Source: Spirochaetota bacterium
GTDB taxonomy: Bacteria; Spirochaetota; B62-G9; DRHN01
Assembly (NCBI GenBank): GCA_016934265.1
Contig: JAFGTF010000041.1
Location: forward strand, 27,682 to 91,681
Reading direction: 5' to 3'
DNA length: 64,000 bases
The notes beneath the pieces were generated by a model. That model had not been told where the DNA came from. It did no database searches and was given only the letters and a program-made list of their open reading frames with translations. The position numbers and the translations under genes are program-made. Positions 43,125 to 51,727 of this stretch are shown here, piece after piece. Position 1 is the stretch's first letter, and the number at the start of each line of letters is the position of its first letter.

Positions 43125-44222
43125 CTACCACCCGGACCTGACGGTTTGTACGACCTTCTCGACATCCTCTTCCGAAAGCCCCTCGTGTAGGGGCAGGTGT
43201 ATTATTTTCTCGTCTAAGCGAGCCTGTTGAACGAGGTCTTCTCTCATACCGCCGAAGATGCTGTTTTTATCTATCCGTTTATGCACGACGGAAACCGGGA
43301 CCCCGGCCGCGCGGAGCTTATTGATAAAATCGTCCCGTTTCTCCACGAGGACCCCGAAGAGCCAGCACGCGCTCTCCCTGTCGTCTTCGCGCTTCAGAAG
43401 CTCAAGTCCGGGCACGGATGAAAGCATGCGCCTGTATACGGTGTCGATCCCGCGTCTTTTTCTAAGACGCGCCTCGAATGAGGTCAGGTTTCCGAGGCCG
43501 ATCGCCGCGGCCACGTTGTTCATGTGGTACTTGAATCCTATTTTTCCGGAATCGTACTCCCGCTCGCCCAAGAATCCCGTCTTATCGTGCTCTCGGTCGA
43601 TGTTGAACCACCGCCGTTTCTTGAGCTCACTGTAGTCCCCGTCGCGTTTGCAGCATACGGCGCCGCCGTCACCTGTGGTGAGGTGCTTTATCGCCTGGAA
43701 GGAAAATGCGGTGAACTCTGATATGGTTCCCACGGGCCTGCCGTTGTATGCCGCCCCAAGTGCGTGCGCGGCGTCCTCGATAACCGTTACGCCGTGCGCT
43801 GCTGCGATTTCTCCTATCTCTTTCATGTCGCACGGGTATCCGCCCCAGTGAACGGGTATCACCGCCTTCGTCTTCTCCGAGATCTTTTCCGCGATGGAAT
43901 CCGGATCTATGTTTCCCGTCTCGTACTTAATGTCCGCGAATACCGGGACTGCTCCCTGCATTAAAACCGCATAGCCGGTGGCGATGAAGGTCTGCGCGGG
44001 TATGATCACCTCGTCTTCCGGTCCCACCCCCGCCACCGCGAGCGAGAGGTGCAGCGCGGAGGTCCCGCTGTTCACCGCGACCGCATTCGAAAGACCGAGC
44101 GTCTTTTCGAGCGCCGTTTCGAAGCGACGGACCGTTTCCCCCTCGCTGATCCAGGTGGATCGAAGCACTTCTGACACGAGGCGTACGGACTCCGGCGAAA
44201 CGTGGGTATTGAAGAATTCCAT
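43125..44222 (-). CDS. DegT/DnrJ/EryC1/StrS sugar aminotransferase
   Basis: 365-residue PLP enzyme, second of its kind in the window. Seen: LRSTWISEGETVRRFE, NSGTSALHLSL, IEDAAHALGAAYNGRPVG, SFQAIKHLTTGDGGAV with the PLP Lys, and FKYHMNNVAAAIGLGNL. Such enzymes put an amino group on keto-sugar nucleotides; the neighbouring GNAT would then acetylate it. It follows the glycosyltransferase gene by 3 bp with a G-run as weak ribosome site, so translation is probably coupled. Confidence 0.93.
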   Translation of the reverse strand: MEFFNTHVSPESVRLVSEVLRSTWISEGETVRRFETALEKTLGLSNAVAVNSGTSALHLSLAVAGVGPEDEVIIPAQTFIATGYAVLMQGAVPVFADIKYETGNIDPDSIAEKISEKTKAVIPVHWGGYPCDMKEIGEIAAAHGVTVIEDAAHALGAAYNGRPVGTISEFTAFSFQAIKHLTTGDGGAVCCKRDGDYSELKKRRWFNIDREHDKTGFLGEREYDSGKIGFKYHMNNVAAAIGLGNLTSFEARLRKRRGIDTVYRRMLSSVPGLELLKREDDRESACWLFGVLVEKRDDFINKLRAAGVPVSVVHKRIDKNSIFGGMREDLVQQARLDEKIIHLPLHEGLSEEDVEKVVQTVRSGW

Positions 44223-44225
44223 GCG

Positions 44226-45275
44226 CTATAAGCCCCCGGAACCGGCTTTGTTAATATAGTCGAGGAGCGTATCGGTCTTTTCGACGAACCTCACCCTGCC
44301 GTTTCCCTTCTCGACGAGATATTTCCTGTATCCCTCCCGAACCTCCTCTTCTTTGAATCTTACAAGATCGAGCAGCGAGAATACCCGAATCGTTTCCTGC
44401 GCCGCGATGTTCGCGATGCTCACAGACTCGACGCCGACCACCGCGTCGAAACCTTCGATATCTAAGAGCTCCGCGGGAACCGAACCGTCTATGATCTCAA
44501 CGGGAAGGTCATCGATGAACTTCGAATGCCCCTGCCGCGGGTGCGGCTTGATATAGACGGTGTTCCCGGAATCGAGAATCGCACGAAGCATATCCCTCAC
44601 CGTATCTTCATACCCGATAAACATCTCCTCATCGGCACCGTTCGACTCGAAAAAGAGGACCCTCTTCCCGCTTCCCGCGCCGACCCGGTACATGTACTGC
44701 TGCAGCGAATCAGGATCGACCTCTTCCTCCGATTCCTCAACCCCGAAACGGCGGTATGGAAACGTGATGACCCTGTCACTCATGCCTTCCGTGTACTCGT
44801 GCCACACGCCGGTGATAAGCAGAATGACGAAGCGCTTGACCTGCTGTGAGAGCGTTATCCCTGTCGACCGCCTCCTCTTCACCTTGTATACGTCTATGAG
44901 GCGTAGACGGTTATTCGAAGCGAGGCGCTTGAGAAAATAGAACGTCACCCAGTCGTAATAGTAGGCAAAAAAATATACCTCCGCATGCTGGATACCCTTA
45001 AGCTTTTCCTTGTACAATTTCTTCAGATCGCGCCGCTGCCGGACCGCCCCGATTGGAGTGCGAAAATCGGGCCGGTACGGGATAAACGTAAGAGAGCAGT
45101 CGGAAAGCCCGAGGCGCTTCAGATATAGGTAGCTGTTGTACACATTCGTCACATAGATCGAGACTTTTGCCTTGCCGCGAAACCGTTCGTACAGCCACAG
45201 CACGTGCCTCATATCGACGGGCGACTGTGAAAAGATGATTTTTTCTTTACTTAAGGAGGTTATTCTAATCGACAT
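44226..45275 (-). CDS. GT-B glycosyltransferase, polysialyltransferase/sialyltransferase-like
   Basis: 349 residues, first gene of the - strand block. The C-terminal half has TVYIKPHPRQGHSKF and VPAELLDIEGFDAVVGVESVS, the KPHPR/His-Pro motif and nucleotide-binding region seen in bacterial sialyl- and polysialyltransferases (GT52-like and related). The N-terminal half is YVTNVYNSYLYLKRLGLSD, a Rossmann-like start. Because a nonulosonic acid module is encoded in this window, transfer of that sugar is a reasonable inference, not shown. ATG with AGGAC upstream. Confidence 0.7.
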   Translation of the reverse strand: MSIRITSLSKEKIIFSQSPVDMRHVLWLYERFRGKAKVSIYVTNVYNSYLYLKRLGLSDCSLTFIPYRPDFRTPIGAVRQRRDLKKLYKEKLKGIQHAEVYFFAYYYDWVTFYFLKRLASNNRLRLIDVYKVKRRRSTGITLSQQVKRFVILLITGVWHEYTEGMSDRVITFPYRRFGVEESEEEVDPDSLQQYMYRVGAGSGKRVLFFESNGADEEMFIGYEDTVRDMLRAILDSGNTVYIKPHPRQGHSKFIDDLPVEIIDGSVPAELLDIEGFDAVVGVESVSIANIAAQETIRVFSLLDLVRFKEEEVREGYRKYLVEKGNGRVRFVEKTDTLLDYINKAGSGGL

Positions 45276-45314
45276 GTCCTGTTCGACTGTTCTTGGACTT
45301 AGCCTATAGCATAT

Positions 45315-45343
45315 ATCATAAACGCCCGTACGTCCACTTTAAA
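45315..45343 (-). promoter_or_regulatory. Promoter of the - strand polysaccharide operon
   Basis: On the - strand TTTAAA and TATGAT are 17 nt apart; transcription would start about 33 nt before the glycosyltransferase ATG at 45275. Confidence 0.5.
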
Positions 45344-45382
45344 GATTTTTAGGACATGGAATTACAGCAATATTCTCTTGTG

Positions 45383-45411
45383 TTGACACCCATGAAATAA
45401 TCAGTTATCCT
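45383..45411 (+). promoter_or_regulatory. Promoter of the heptose operon
   Basis: A perfect TTGACA and TATCCT with a 17-nt spacer, giving a leader of about 185 nt before the TTG start at 45603. Confidence 0.6.
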
Positions 45412-45602
45412 ACATATCGATAACGAAAAGAACCAGATATACGGCAACAAAAAACAAGAGCGGTGATTGCCAATCCTTTTCTTTACAGTAGTAGCTGCAA
45501 GCCCATCCAGAAACACACTATGTTGAATAAAAGATTTTATACGGAAAGAACTTCATCGCCGCGGCCAAGGCTCACACTCCGTTCATTAAGAGGTGTAATA
45601 AA

Positions 45603-46613
45603 TTGATTATTTCAAGAACTCCGTTGCGGGTAAGTCTTGCGGGAGGAGGCACGGACTTCCAATCCTTTTATCAAAAGGCGGGCGGTTCAGTTGTAAGTAC
45701 TACGGTAAGTAAGTATATATATGTCATGGTCAATAAGGGTTTCAGCGACAAAATCTGGGTCAGTTATTCCAACACGGAATATGTCGATTCCGTTAATAAG
45801 ATTGAACATAACATAATCCGTGAATCCCTCAAACTTTTAGGAATCGAAAAAAAAATCTATATTTCATATATGTCCGATCTGCTCCCGGGACACGAGGGTT
45901 CCGGGCTTGGTGCTTCCAGTAGCCTAGCAGTCGGCGTCTTGAATGCGCTACATGCATACAAGGGTGAAAAACCATCTAAAGAACAGCTCGCACAGGAAGC
46001 CTGCCGTATAGAGATTGAGATTCTCGGACACCCGATGGGCAAACAGGACCAGTACGCCGCTGCATATGGTGGAGTGAACTTCATCCGTTTCGATCCAGAC
46101 GGAACTGTCCATGTACAGCCAATTTCTCTGAATATTGCATCTCTCACAACTCTGCGGCAGAGATTATTGCTTTTTTATACCGGATTACACGCACAATCGA
46201 AAGACGTACTTCCCGAACAGGAAAAAAGAACGAATGAAAACATCGCCTATCTTAACAGACTTGTCGAACTAGCTCAAGCGGCAAAAGAATCTTTACTGAA
46301 AAAAAGGTTTGAGGATCTGGGAACTATTCTTCACGAGGGGTGGAAAAATAAAAAGATGCTTGCTAAAAACATTACAAACAGCGCTATCGATACCTACTAT
46401 GAAAAAGCTATTAAGGCGGGGTCTGATGGAGGAAAACTGTTAGGTTCCGGAGGAGGCGGTTTTCTTTTATTGTATTGTGACGAAGCATACCAGCATGCGT
46501 TGAGAGACGCCCTTCGGGATTTGAAAGAGGAGGAATATTCCTTTGATGAAACAGGAAGTATCATAGTCTATAATGATTCGAAAAATCCTGTCCATGGTGG
46601 TAAAAAACGATGA
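45603..46613 (+). CDS. hddA: D-glycero-alpha-D-manno-heptose 7-phosphate kinase (GHMP family)
   Basis: 336-residue GHMP kinase predicted to phosphorylate C1 of heptose 7-phosphate in the GDP-heptose route. Seen: ISRTPLRVSLAGGGTDF at the N-terminus, the ATP loop GSGLGASSSLAVGVLNAL (about 98-115), GKQDQYAAAYGG and the C-terminal GGKLLGSGGGGFLL. These match HddA rather than galactokinase. TTG start with AGAGGTG seven nt upstream. It heads an operon with gmhA and the fused phosphatase/guanylyltransferase, which fixes the pathway. Confidence 0.92.
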   Translation: MIISRTPLRVSLAGGGTDFQSFYQKAGGSVVSTTVSKYIYVMVNKGFSDKIWVSYSNTEYVDSVNKIEHNIIRESLKLLGIEKKIYISYMSDLLPGHEGSGLGASSSLAVGVLNALHAYKGEKPSKEQLAQEACRIEIEILGHPMGKQDQYAAAYGGVNFIRFDPDGTVHVQPISLNIASLTTLRQRLLLFYTGLHAQSKDVLPEQEKRTNENIAYLNRLVELAQAAKESLLKKRFEDLGTILHEGWKNKKMLAKNITNSAIDTYYEKAIKAGSDGGKLLGSGGGGFLLLYCDEAYQHALRDALRDLKEEEYSFDETGSIIVYNDSKNPVHGGKKR

Positions 46614-47197
46614 ATGATTTCCGGATAGCATATACGAAACAATACCTCAGCTCGCTGCGGGAATTATTACAAAATAATGAAGACGTTCTTGCCAGAAATA
46701 TGGATCAGTTCACAGATATCCTCTATGAAGCCCGCAAAACCCGAAATACAATTTTTATCATGGGGAACGGGGGAAGTGCTGCAACAGCATCTCACTTTGC
46801 CGGTGATCTGTTAAAAGGAACGATAGTCGAGGGACTGCCCCGCTTCAAGGCGGTAGCGCTGACAGATAATACCCCTATTATGCTTGCATGGGGTAATGAC
46901 GACTGTTACGAGAATATTTTCTCGGAACAGCTAATAAACTTGATGGAGAAAGGTGACGTTGTCATCGGTATAAGCGGGAGCGGGTCCTCAAAAAACGTTC
47001 TCAGGGCTATCGATTACGCAAATAAAAATGGTGCTACCACTGTCGGAATCTCCGGATTTGACGGCGGAGGCCTTATCAAATCGGCACACTTCAATATACA
47101 TGTCAAAAGCACAAATATGCAGCATGTAGAGGATGTACATATGATTATCGTTCACCTGCTCACTTCCCTGATAAGAAATGAGGGGAAAAAACAATGA
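46610..47197 (+). CDS. gmhA: Sedoheptulose-7-phosphate isomerase
   Basis: 195-residue SIS-domain protein converting sedoheptulose 7-phosphate to D-glycero-D-manno-heptose 7-phosphate, first step of the heptose route. Seen: IFIMGNGGSAATASHFAGDLLKG (core GNGGSAATASHFAGDL), GDVVIGISGSGSSKNVL with the sugar-phosphate Ser/Gly loop, and MQHVEDVHMIIVHLL. Overlaps the kinase gene by 4 nt (ATGA). Matches GmhA in length and motifs, and the neighbours leave little doubt. Confidence 0.94.
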   Translation: MNDFRIAYTKQYLSSLRELLQNNEDVLARNMDQFTDILYEARKTRNTIFIMGNGGSAATASHFAGDLLKGTIVEGLPRFKAVALTDNTPIMLAWGNDDCYENIFSEQLINLMEKGDVVIGISGSGSSKNVLRAIDYANKNGATTVGISGFDGGGLIKSAHFNIHVKSTNMQHVEDVHMIIVHLLTSLIRNEGKKQ

Positions 47198-47217
47198 AAA
47201 AGGGACAGGCATAGGCA

Positions 47218-48210
47218 ATGGAAGAAAAGATTCTTATAACAGGTATAACAGGATTTGTAGGGTCGCATATGGCGGATTTGCTTCTTGAGAATGGGTATAA
47301 TGTATACGGACTAAAACGATGGAATCTTTCGAGGTTGAGAAACATACGGCACCTGCTGAATGACGAGCGGGTCGTTCTACTGGACTGCGATATTACCGAC
47401 CCGATTGGAACGCGACATGTAATTGATGAAATCAAGCCGACCAAGGTCCTCCATTTCGCCGCAGAAAGTTTTGTAAGCCCTTCCTGGCTGCACCCCAGCC
47501 ACTACATGGACGTAAACTACAAGGGTACCGTGAACCTGCTCGATGCTATCCGTGAAACGGGGATCAACCCACGATTTCATATTGCCGGCTCGGGCGAGGA
47601 ATATGGAGAGATATTTGATGAGGAACTGCCTATCACGGACAGGTCGGTGTTGAGACCGATGAATCCGTATGCGGTGAGCAAGATAGCGCAGGATCTCATC
47701 GGGTTCGTATATTACAAATCCTACGATATGAATATCATACGGACACGGGCATTCAACCACGAGGGGCCGAGAAGAGACCATGTTTTCGGTATTCCCTCAT
47801 ACGCATATCAAATTGCTAGGATTGAAGCGAGGAAACAGCCACCTACCGTCAAGGTCGGCCATATCGATGACAGAAGGAATTTCACCCATATTAAAGATAT
47901 GGTCAGGGCCTACTGGCTCGCCGTCGAGATGTGTAAGCCGGGAGAATTATATCTCATCGGCTCAGAAGGTGAAGAATATATTTATACATTCAGGGAAGCC
48001 CTCGAAACGTTATTATCGATGGCTACGGTAAAAGGTATCAAAGTCGAGGTCGAGCCTGATTTCGTACGACCCACCTGCGTACCCCGATTGATAGGAGACA
48101 CAAAAAAATTCAGAGAGCTGACAGGCTGGAAACCGGAGATCGGGTTTGAAAAGATACTTGAGGATACACTCAATTACTGGAGACAGTTCATAAAGGAGAA
48201 CCTTTACTGA
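47218..48210 (+). CDS. GDP-mannose-4,6-dehydratase-like enzyme, probably GDP-heptose 4,6-dehydratase
   Basis: 330-residue extended SDR. Seen: ILITGITGFVGSHMADLLLE, LHFAAESFVSPSW, GSGEEYGEI, NPYAVSKIAQDLIGF with YxxxK, TRAFNHEGPRRD and NFTHIKDMVRAYW, all as in GDP-mannose dehydratases. In this operon the likely substrate is GDP-D-glycero-D-manno-heptose, as for DmhA/WcbK-type enzymes, giving the 4-keto-6-deoxy-heptose. GDP-mannose remains possible. Starts 20 bp after gmhA. Confidence 0.87.
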   Translation: MEEKILITGITGFVGSHMADLLLENGYNVYGLKRWNLSRLRNIRHLLNDERVVLLDCDITDPIGTRHVIDEIKPTKVLHFAAESFVSPSWLHPSHYMDVNYKGTVNLLDAIRETGINPRFHIAGSGEEYGEIFDEELPITDRSVLRPMNPYAVSKIAQDLIGFVYYKSYDMNIIRTRAFNHEGPRRDHVFGIPSYAYQIARIEARKQPPTVKVGHIDDRRNFTHIKDMVRAYWLAVEMCKPGELYLIGSEGEEYIYTFREALETLLSMATVKGIKVEVEPDFVRPTCVPRLIGDTKKFRELTGWKPEIGFEKILEDTLNYWRQFIKENLY

Positions 48211-48240
48211 TCTGCTGAAAACTTAATACGAATAAAAAAA

Positions 48241-49440
48241 GTGAACAAAACGACCATAAAACAAGCGGTAATTCTCGCAGGCGGAAAAGGAACGCGGCTG
48301 CGCCCCCTAACCTATGAGATTCCAAAACCGATGATACCGATAAACAGCCGTCCGTTTCTGGAATACTTGCTGACGTTATTGAAGGAAAACGGGATATCCG
48401 AAGTTATAATTCTTCTCGGATACCTTGCTGAAAAGGTCGTCGATTATTTCGGGGACGGGTCCAATTGGGGGCTCTCCATTAAGTACGCTATCGGGGATAT
48501 TTCCTGGGAAACCGGCACGAGAATAAGTAAAGCGAGAGAGTTACTCGATAACCGTTTTCTTCTTCTATACTGTGATAACTATTGGCCCCTCAACCTTGAA
48601 AAACTGGTCCAATTCCACGATTCTATCGACAGTCCCGCAACAGTTACCGTATATACAAACAAAGACGGAATAACACGCAACAATGTCCTTGTAGACAGGC
48701 ATGGTCTCGTTATCATATACGACAGGTCGAGAACATATGAGGCCCTGAACGGAGTAGACATCGGCTTCTTCATTCTTGAGAAACGAATCCTTGCCGCAGT
48801 ACCCGAATATAACTTTTCTTTCGAGGAAGTAGTCGTCACGGACCTGGTTAAAAAAAATCAGCTCGGGGGATTTCTAACCGATCATAGATATTACAGTATA
48901 GGAAAGCCGGAATGCCTCGAAGAAACATCACAATTCCTTAAGCCTAAGAAGGTACTTTTCCTCGACAGGGACGGCGTGATCAACAGGAAACTACCGAAGG
49001 CGGAATACGTCAGGTCTTGGGAGCAATTCGTTTTTCTCCCGGGAGTAAAATCCGCATTGAAAACTCTCTGCCGCCACGGGTATGAATTGTACATTATCAC
49101 CAATCAGGCAGGTATTGCCCGCGGGCTCATGACGGAACTGGACCTGGAAGATATTCATTCTAAAATGAAACGTGAATTAAAGAAGCATGATGTTGAGATA
49201 AAAGGAATATACTATTGTCCCCATGGATGGGATGAGAGCTGTGACTGTAGAAAACCAAAGCCGGGGCTATTTTATCAAGCGGCACGGGAAAATCATTTAG
49301 ATATTACAAAAGCAGTCTATATCGGAGATGATGAGCGCGACATGGAAGCGGGAAATACGGCAGGGTGCCATACCTTTCTTCTGAATAAAAGAACAAGCCT
49401 CTCGAGTATTGTATCAGAATTGATACAGAATGATGGGTAA
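48241..49440 (+). CDS. Fused heptose-1-phosphate guanylyltransferase and heptose-1,7-bisphosphate phosphatase
   Basis: 399 residues with two domains. The first (about 1-235) is a nucleotidyltransferase: AVILAGGKGTRLRPLTYEIPK... with metal DN in LLLYCDNYWPLN, like HddC. The second (about 238-395) is a HAD phosphatase like GmhB: VLFLDRDGVINRK, IITNQAGIARG, the zinc loop YYCPHGWDESCDCRKPKPG and YIGDDERDME. The domains catalyse the last two consecutive steps: removal of the 7-phosphate, then GMP transfer. GTG start without a clear ribosome site. With hddA and gmhA this completes the route to GDP-heptose. Confidence 0.93.
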   Translation: MNKTTIKQAVILAGGKGTRLRPLTYEIPKPMIPINSRPFLEYLLTLLKENGISEVIILLGYLAEKVVDYFGDGSNWGLSIKYAIGDISWETGTRISKARELLDNRFLLLYCDNYWPLNLEKLVQFHDSIDSPATVTVYTNKDGITRNNVLVDRHGLVIIYDRSRTYEALNGVDIGFFILEKRILAAVPEYNFSFEEVVVTDLVKKNQLGGFLTDHRYYSIGKPECLEETSQFLKPKKVLFLDRDGVINRKLPKAEYVRSWEQFVFLPGVKSALKTLCRHGYELYIITNQAGIARGLMTELDLEDIHSKMKRELKKHDVEIKGIYYCPHGWDESCDCRKPKPGLFYQAARENHLDITKAVYIGDDERDMEAGNTAGCHTFLLNKRTSLSSIVSELIQNDG

Positions 49441-49511
49441 CTGGATAAGGGCACACTATACTTTGATGTAATTTATAGTAAAACAAAGAGCGGCGGGGAG
49501 AAACGGGTACC

Positions 49512-50075
49512 ATGAAAATAATCGAGAGATCTATCAGGGGAGTGTATGAAATACAGCCGGAGCCTAAAGAGGATCACAGAGGGTATTTCATGAGGGTTTA
49601 CGATGACAAGATATTCAAGGCATACGGGATACATAGCGAGTGGGTGCATGAAAATCATTCTCTCTCGGTTAATAAAGGCACGGTACGGGGACTTCATTTT
49701 CAGTTCATGCCGCACACGGAGACGAAGTTGGTCCGGGTGATCTCTGGAACCGTATTTGATGTATTTGTGGACCTGCGAAAGGGCTCTAAAACGTTCGGAA
49801 AGTGGGAAAGTATTATACTGTCGGCTGAAAACAAGAAAATGCTTCTGATTCCGAGAGGTTTTGCGCATGGTATATGCACCATATCTGATAACTGTGCCAT
49901 GCTATACAAAGTGGATAACTACTATGCCCCCGAACATGAAGGTATAATTAAATGGGATGACCCCGATCTTGGTATTGATTGGCCTCTTGAAGGTGCACCG
50001 ATACTCTCTGATAAGGACTCAAAGGCGGGCGGCTTAAGGAAGTTTATTAACAAACATGCGGGATTGGTAGTTTGA
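49512..50075 (+). CDS. Cupin 3,5-epimerase, dTDP-4-dehydrorhamnose-3,5-epimerase family
   Basis: 187 residues. Seen: DHRGYFMRVYDDKIF, VHENHSLSVNKGTVRGLHFQ with the catalytic His, VRVISGTVFDVFVDLRKGS and LLIPRGFAHGICTISDN, all RmlC hallmarks. No other rhamnose genes (RmlA, RmlB, RmlD with dTDP features) are next to it, so it more likely epimerises the GDP-4-keto-6-deoxy-heptose at C3 and/or C5, as the MlghB/DdahB enzymes do. GGGGAG lies upstream of the ATG. Confidence 0.88.
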   Translation: MKIIERSIRGVYEIQPEPKEDHRGYFMRVYDDKIFKAYGIHSEWVHENHSLSVNKGTVRGLHFQFMPHTETKLVRVISGTVFDVFVDLRKGSKTFGKWESIILSAENKKMLLIPRGFAHGICTISDNCAMLYKVDNYYAPEHEGIIKWDDPDLGIDWPLEGAPILSDKDSKAGGLRKFINKHAGLVV

Positions 50076-50077
50076 AG

Positions 50078-50956
50078 ATGAGAATATTTATAACAGGGGG
50101 GACGGGATTTATAGGAAGACATACTGTAAAAAAGCTGCGCGAAGATGACCATGAGCTTCTTATTCTTACCAGGATGAAGCATCGCTTCTATAAGGAAAAA
50201 AATATTTCAATCACTCACGGTAACCTTTCAAACATGGAATCCTGGTGGAAGGATGTTCTGGATTTCAGACCAGATGCGGTACTGCATATGGCGTGGGAGG
50301 ATATACCTAACTACGACTATAAAACGAGCCTCAATAACCTGCAATACGGATTGGACCTTGTATACAGACTGGCCGAATCCAGGTGCCGCCGTATCGTTTG
50401 TACGGGGAGCTGCTGGGAATACGGTAGGCAAAAAGGGACGATGAAAGAGGACGACACACCACACCCTGTAAATTCATTTACCGCAGCGAAGGTTTCACTT
50501 CACACGATCGGTAAGGCTGTTGCAAAAGAGAATAATACCCAGTGGCTATGGCTGCGTTTGTTCTATGTATACGGTCCCGGGCAGAGAGAAGGTTCCCTGA
50601 TACCCTATATTATCAGCAGCCTGCAGGATAACAAGAACCCGAAGATAAAAACGCCGGAAAATAAAAACGATTTCGTATATGTCGAGGATGTGGCGGAGGC
50701 AATTGCCGCCGTTATACGAAATCCGAACGCAGAGGGTGTTTATAATATCGGAGAGGGAAAATCAACTAGCATTAAGTATATTCTACAGACGGTGTACAGA
50801 GAGTTCGGGCGGGATTTTATAACAAAGGCCACGTTCCGAGAGGAACCGAATGTCGATTTCTGGGCGGATACCACTAAAATCAAGGCCGAGACCGGCTGGG
50901 AATCGAAAACACGAATCGAAGAGGGAATCAGCCGAACAGTTCGTTCATACGAATAA
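50078..50956 (+). CDS. NAD(P)-dependent sugar-nucleotide reductase/epimerase
   Basis: 292-residue SDR: MRIFITGGTGFIGRHTVKKL, VLHMAWEDIPNYD, CTGSCWEYGRQKG, SFTAAKVSLHTIGKAV, LRLFYVYGPGQREGSLIP and FVYVEDVAEAIAAV. The canonical YxxxK reads FTAAK: Phe replaces the catalytic Tyr, which is unusual and could mean a changed mechanism. Expected to reduce the C4 keto group as the last heptose-modifying step. ATG at 50078 follows the previous stop; a TTG at 50072 is possible. Confidence 0.82.
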   Translation: MRIFITGGTGFIGRHTVKKLREDDHELLILTRMKHRFYKEKNISITHGNLSNMESWWKDVLDFRPDAVLHMAWEDIPNYDYKTSLNNLQYGLDLVYRLAESRCRRIVCTGSCWEYGRQKGTMKEDDTPHPVNSFTAAKVSLHTIGKAVAKENNTQWLWLRLFYVYGPGQREGSLIPYIISSLQDNKNPKIKTPENKNDFVYVEDVAEAIAAVIRNPNAEGVYNIGEGKSTSIKYILQTVYREFGRDFITKATFREEPNVDFWADTTKIKAETGWESKTRIEEGISRTVRSYE

Positions 50957-51010
50957 TACGATGTTATTCATTATGACTGTAATCAAGATTAGCAAGGGAT
51001 AAGTGAAAAG

Positions 51011-51727
51011 ATGAAAAGCCTATCGTTAAGAAAATATGTCAGAATTAAAAAGAACAAAGATAATAAAGCGCTGCAGGAAACCGGACTTGAATGGGTAAAG
51101 ACTTCGGCAGCAAATCGCCTATCATACGAAATAGACTGGTTGGGAATACCGGTCATCCAGACTCCGGAGGACCTTGTCCTCATGCAGGAGCTGATCTACG
51201 AGGTACAGCCGGATATCATCATTGAGACAGGTATCGCACACGGTGGTTCGTTGATATATTACGCTTCACTCATGGAACTCATAGGAAAAGGCAAGGTAAT
51301 CGGCATAGATATCGATATCAGGTCGCATAACAGAACGGTTATAGAGTCCCATCCGATGTATAAGAGAATAGAGATGATCCAGGGCAGCTCCGTCTCTCGG
51401 GAAACAGTAGATAAGCTTCGTGCAATGATTCCATCCAATGCCGAAGTAATAGTATGCCTGGACTCCGACCATACAAGGCAGCATGTATATCAGGAGCTTA
51501 CTCTCTATGCACAGTTCATAAAGCCTGGAGGGTACATCGTCGTATTCGATACCAACACATCACAGCTGGCCGAACTCGGGATTTTTAACGAAATCTATGT
51601 TAACAACAGTCCGAAAGAAGCAATAGAGGATTTTTTTAAACATACCGATGATTTCGTTATCGATAGGCGGTATAACAAGCTCTTTATTTCATACAGCCCG
51701 AATGGTTATCTGAAGAGAGTAAAATGA
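51011..51727 (+). CDS. CmcI-like (cephalosporin hydroxylase family) methyltransferase-fold protein
   Basis: 238 residues, similar in layout to CmcI/rhamnosyl O-methyltransferase proteins. Seen: SYEIDWLGIPVIQTPEDL, DIIIETGIAHGGSLIYYASLM (SAM-site IETGIAHGGS), GKVIGIDIDIRSHNR, IQGSSVSRETV, VCLDSDHTRQHVYQEL with the metal-binding DSDH and GGYIVVFDT. Despite the family name, members in glycan clusters probably O-methylate sugars. Its place between heptose genes and a glycosyltransferase suggests decoration of the heptose. Confidence 0.85.
   Translation: MKSLSLRKYVRIKKNKDNKALQETGLEWVKTSAANRLSYEIDWLGIPVIQTPEDLVLMQELIYEVQPDIIIETGIAHGGSLIYYASLMELIGKGKVIGIDIDIRSHNRTVIESHPMYKRIEMIQGSSVSRETVDKLRAMIPSNAEVIVCLDSDHTRQHVYQELTLYAQFIKPGGYIVVFDTNTSQLAELGIFNEIYVNNSPKEAIEDFFKHTDDFVIDRRYNKLFISYSPNGYLKRVK

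Larger units (their letters stand above)
45276..45602. other. 327-bp divergent control region of the polysaccharide blocks
   Basis: AT-rich intergenic DNA between the first genes of the - and + strand operons. It carries a promoter on each strand with facing -35 boxes about 40 bp apart, and no gene. An operator or regulator site shared by both would lie here. Confidence 0.6.

Noticed and set aside
45253..45276. AAGGAGG followed by ATG on + at 45274
   Set aside because: The frame ends after 11 codons, the spacing is 14 nt, and the bases are codons of the - strand glycosyltransferase start.
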